DNA of 64,000 nt from Butyrivibrio sp. NC2007. GTDB taxonomy: Bacteria; Bacillota; Clostridia; Lachnospirales; Lachnospiraceae. The position numbers and the translations under genes are program-made. Each line of letters begins with the position of its first letter. Position 1 is the first letter of the stretch. Of this stretch, positions 62,033 through 64,000 are shown in pieces. The stretch spans positions 48,854 to 112,853 of the forward strand of contig NZ_ATWY01000015.1 of the NCBI RefSeq assembly GCF_000421405.1, read 5' to 3'. A model generated the notes under the pieces. It saw nothing but the letters and a program-made list of their open reading frames with translations. It had not been told where the DNA came from and did no database searches.

Positions 62033-63034
62033 ATGAAGAATACAAAATTTAAAAAAATATTTGCATGTCTTTTGACAAGTATTGTTTTGGCAGTTTCTGT
62101 TATGGGCTGCGGAAGCTCATCATCAGGCGGAGGCGGCTCAACCAATGGCTCCGGAGTAAAGGTTTATTTCTCAACCATTACTCTTGATAACTTCAAAACA
62201 CTGGTTATGAACGGCGTAATTGATGCCGGTGCCAAAACCGGAGTTACAGTAGATTGCGGAGAACCCTGTGCTACTGTAGATGCTCAGGTGGCTCAGATCT
62301 CCCAGGCAGCCAAATCCGGCTACGACTGCATCATCTGTAATCCTGTAAATGCTGATACAGCCCTTCAGCTGGAAGTTGCAGCAGGCGGTATTCCTATCCT
62401 GTTCACAAATACAGAACCTGATGCTGCATATCTAAAGCCCAATAAATACATGTATGTAGGAAGTTATGAAGTTGATGCGGGCATGATGCAGGCTGAATAT
62501 GTGTGGAACAAGCTTGGTAAGCCTTCAAGCATTAACATCTGTCTCTTCTCAGGTCAGCCCGGACATCCGGCAGCACTCGGAAGAACCAAAGCCGTTAAGA
62601 AATATTTCAAACAGCAGGGTGTAAATGCGAACTTTGCATTTAACGATACAGCTTACTGGAATACTCAGAAAGCTTGTGATGAATTTAAGCTCTTCTTAAA
62701 AACAAACCAGCCTTATGACTGTGTCATCTGCAATAATGACGATATGGCACTTGGCGTAGTTCAGGCAATGCAGGAACTTGGTATGGATCCTCAGGCAGTT
62801 CCGGTTGTCGGAGTAGATGCAACTGTTGCCGGCTGTGAGTCAATCCTCTCTGGTGGAATGCAGTTCACCGTACTTCAGGATGCAGGCGCTCAGGGCGCTG
62901 CCTGTGTAGAAACAGCCATCGCCATCGCCAAGAAAGGCACAGCTGCTGATGTTACCGGTGTTACCGAGGACGGTCTCTATGTATGGGTTCCTTTCTCACC
63001 TGTAGATAAGTCCAACGCATCACAGTACAAATAA
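62033..63034 (+). CDS. Sugar-binding lipoprotein (RbsB-like, peripla_BP_4)
   Basis: A 333-residue extracellular binding protein with a lipobox (VMGCG, Cys about 24), a Ser/Gly linker and a two-lobe class I fold: VYFSTITLDNFKTLVMNGV, AKSGYDCIICNPVNADTA, VCVICNNDDMALGVVQAM-like core and VPVVGVDATVAGCESI. Such proteins bind monosaccharides. No permease or ATPase follows, and it is coupled to the preceding chemoreceptor, so it probably serves as a chemotaxis ligand adaptor. AAGGAGG lies 11 nt upstream of the start. Confidence 0.9.
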   Translation: MKNTKFKKIFACLLTSIVLAVSVMGCGSSSSGGGGSTNGSGVKVYFSTITLDNFKTLVMNGVIDAGAKTGVTVDCGEPCATVDAQVAQISQAAKSGYDCIICNPVNADTALQLEVAAGGIPILFTNTEPDAAYLKPNKYMYVGSYEVDAGMMQAEYVWNKLGKPSSINICLFSGQPGHPAALGRTKAVKKYFKQQGVNANFAFNDTAYWNTQKACDEFKLFLKTNQPYDCVICNNDDMALGVVQAMQELGMDPQAVPVVGVDATVAGCESILSGGMQFTVLQDAGAQGAACVETAIAIAKKGTAADVTGVTEDGLYVWVPFSPVDKSNASQYK

Positions 63035-63068
63035 TTAACACTCAGACCTCAAATAACTTCATCCCCTT

Positions 63069-63122
63069 GTGGCGTCTTTCCAGATATTGCGGAACGTAGT
63101 ATACGGAGAGGCGCCACTTTTT
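63069..63122 (+). terminator. Terminator of the chemoreceptor/lipoprotein operon
   Basis: Stem GTGGCG(t)CT..CC / GG..AG(g)CGCCAC with a long internal loop, followed by TTTTT, about 35 bp after the stop. Confidence 0.7.
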
Positions 63123-63185
63123 CGCGCCGTCGGATTCTCCCAGGCCGTACGACTTTTCCATTCTTCTACTGTTTCCCGGTAACCA

Positions 63186-63670
63186 TTACTGTCTTGTGCA
63201 AGTTTTTCTTCTCAGACAGTAGCTCTCCTGTCCCTGTCCCGATTCCATTACTGTCTTTTAGACGTTTTTACTCTGGGACAGTAACGTTCCAAGTACCTAT
63301 CCGCACTTTGTTACGGTTTTTTAGGAGTTTTTGCTCTAGGACAGTAACGCTCAGAGCACCTGTTTGCACTTTGTTACGGTATTTTAAGAGTTTTTGTTCT
63401 AGGACAGTAGTCCTTCTTTGATCAACCTGATTTCCATTACGGTATATTTCAAGTTTTTCCTCTAGGACAGTAGTCCTTCATCAATCACCCCATTTCCTAT
63501 TACGGTATTTTTGAAGTTTTTGTTCCAGGACAGTAGTACTTCATGAATCGCATCATTTTGCATTACGGTATTTTTGAAGTTTTTGCTCTAGGACAGTAGT
63601 CCTCCACGAATCGTTCAAATTTCCTTACGGTATTTTTTAAGTTTTTCCTCTAGGACAGTAGTCCTCCACG
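63186..63670. repeat. Eight-copy 63-bp tandem repeat array
   Basis: Units begin with TTAC at 63186, 63248, 63311, 63374, 63437, 63500, 63563 and 63625: spacing 62, 63, 63, 63, 63, 63, 62. The conserved part is TTACGGTATTTTT, then AGTTTTT, then CTCTAGGACAGTA; the remaining about 22-26 nt vary but stay related between neighbouring units. Copies to the left are more diverged (TTACTGTC in the first two, forming inverted repeats with GACAGTA). Copies 4, 5, 7 and 8 contain a mini-hairpin AGGAC-AGTA-GTCCT. No open frame spans it convincingly. The array stops 5 bp before an IS end. Function unknown. Confidence 0.9.
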
Positions 63671-63675
63671 TAAAA

Positions 63676-64000
63676 TGGACCCTAGAAAGTGGACACGTCA
63701 TTAAACAGTTTAGGCAGTATTTTTGCAGCAGATTCAAGACGTGGACACGAAATGGGCAGTAAAAAAATATACTTTCCTGGAAATATCTATTACATTTCCG
63801 ATATGTGGACACAGATTAGGCTGTCTTTGCTGATATAATGAGCAAAGGGGGAATCTGTATGAATCCAAAAAGAAAACCAAGCTACACAAACGAGCAAATC
63901 GAAGTGATTGCTCAGAATCCGTATACGCATTCTATCACGCCGCATAGGATGACGTTTACTCTCGAATTCAAAGAGTTCTTTGTTGATCAGGTAAAAAACC
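63676..64000 (+). mobile_element. Left end of an insertion sequence (IS3-like), 3' truncated by window
   Basis: Starts about TGGACCCTAGAAAGTGGACAC and has two further subterminal GTGGACAC copies (63741-63748 and 63805-63812, the first being 63689-63696), likely transposase-binding sites. An extended -10 TGATATAAT (hexamer 63834-63839) drives the gene at 63859. The terminal sequence style and first gene fit the IS3 family. The right end is outside the window. Confidence 0.65.
63859..64000 (+). CDS. Helix-turn-helix transposase subunit (OrfA-like), 3' partial
   Basis: At least 47 residues, starting MNPKRKPSYTNEQIEVIAQN, with the following PYTHSITPHRMTFTLEFKEFFV resembling the N-terminus of HTH proteins in IS3-type elements of Lachnospiraceae (a short helix, NPY, then T-x-EFK). 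AGGGGGAA precedes the ATG. Truncated by the window end. Confidence 0.65.
   Translation, partial: MNPKRKPSYTNEQIEVIAQNPYTHSITPHRMTFTLEFKEFFVDQVKN

Noticed and set aside
63194..63421. A 75-residue open frame with 21-residue repeats inside the array
   Set aside because: It follows from the 63-bp period being a multiple of three; it begins without a clear ribosome site, covers only part of the array and is stopped in later units.
63186..63670. CRISPR array with about 41-nt repeats and 22-nt spacers, the repeat ending in a small 5-bp hairpin reminiscent of type V repeats
   Set aside because: The would-be spacers are related to each other (shared ATC and TTTCC positions in copies 4-7), repeats diverge gradually along the array, and no cas genes are in the window. 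It is a drifting tandem repeat.

Overview
The window looks like a chromosomal segment of a butyrate-forming, plant-polysaccharide-degrading Lachnospiraceae bacterium, most likely Butyrivibrio or a close relative. Three things support this: a complete thl-crt-hbd-bcd-etfB-etfA butyryl-CoA cluster, a giant secreted pectin-degrading protein, and a GH127/GH31/GH105 sugar-release locus, all with Gram-positive signals (strong GGAGG ribosome sites, TTGACA/TATAAT promoters, lipoproteins, two-component systems of the YesM/YesN type). The genus is inferred from gene content; no 16S gene is present.

Layout. 1-2.5 kb: 3' part of a class A penicillin-binding protein, then a long palindromic MITE-like repeat. 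2.6-7.3 kb: a MATE exporter and, divergently, a three-gene ECF transporter of unassigned substrate. 7.3-8.0 kb: seven tRNA genes behind one consensus promoter. 8.0-11.3 kb: an overlapping gene run (phosphoesterase, RdgB, an amidase-like protein that seems to have lost its zinc ligands, THUMP methyltransferase). 11.4-19.9 kb: one 2810-residue pectin methylesterase/pectate lyase with two catabolite-repression-type operators upstream. 20-25.5 kb: tRNA-Arg, an HD-GYP response regulator coupled to a thiolase, and a CbiMQO-type nickel/cobalt transporter with an inverted-repeat operator at its promoter. 25.5-28.2 kb: MtnA and two uncharacterised proteins.

28.2-34.4 kb: the butyrate operon, from acetyl-CoA condensation to the electron-bifurcating Bcd-Etf complex. 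The final step (butyryl-CoA transferase or butyrate kinase) is not in the window. 34.5-42.7 kb: ribosome hibernation factor with DnaA-box-like repeats in its upstream region, NlpC/P60 hydrolase, thioredoxin reductase, short-chain dehydrogenase, CheY, a CheX-like phosphatase carrying repeated MshEN-like motifs, an SseB-like protein and an M18 aminopeptidase. 42.8-54.7 kb: a pectin/hemicellulose side-chain locus with three glycoside hydrolases, a CUT1 sugar importer without its ATPase, and a YesM/YesN sensor pair. The GH105 gene has an operator resembling that of the giant pectinase, suggesting co-regulation.

54.8-63.0 kb: two chemoreceptors, one followed by a sugar-binding lipoprotein, and between them a 899-residue fusion of a TetM-like ribosomal GTPase with a Rae1/YacP-type NYN ribonuclease. 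This fusion is the most interesting candidate for an undescribed system: the GTPase half would reach the ribosomal A site and the nuclease half belongs to a family known to cut mRNA there. 63.1-64.0 kb: an eight-copy, 63-bp tandem repeat array cut off by the left end of an insertion sequence whose first gene runs off the window.
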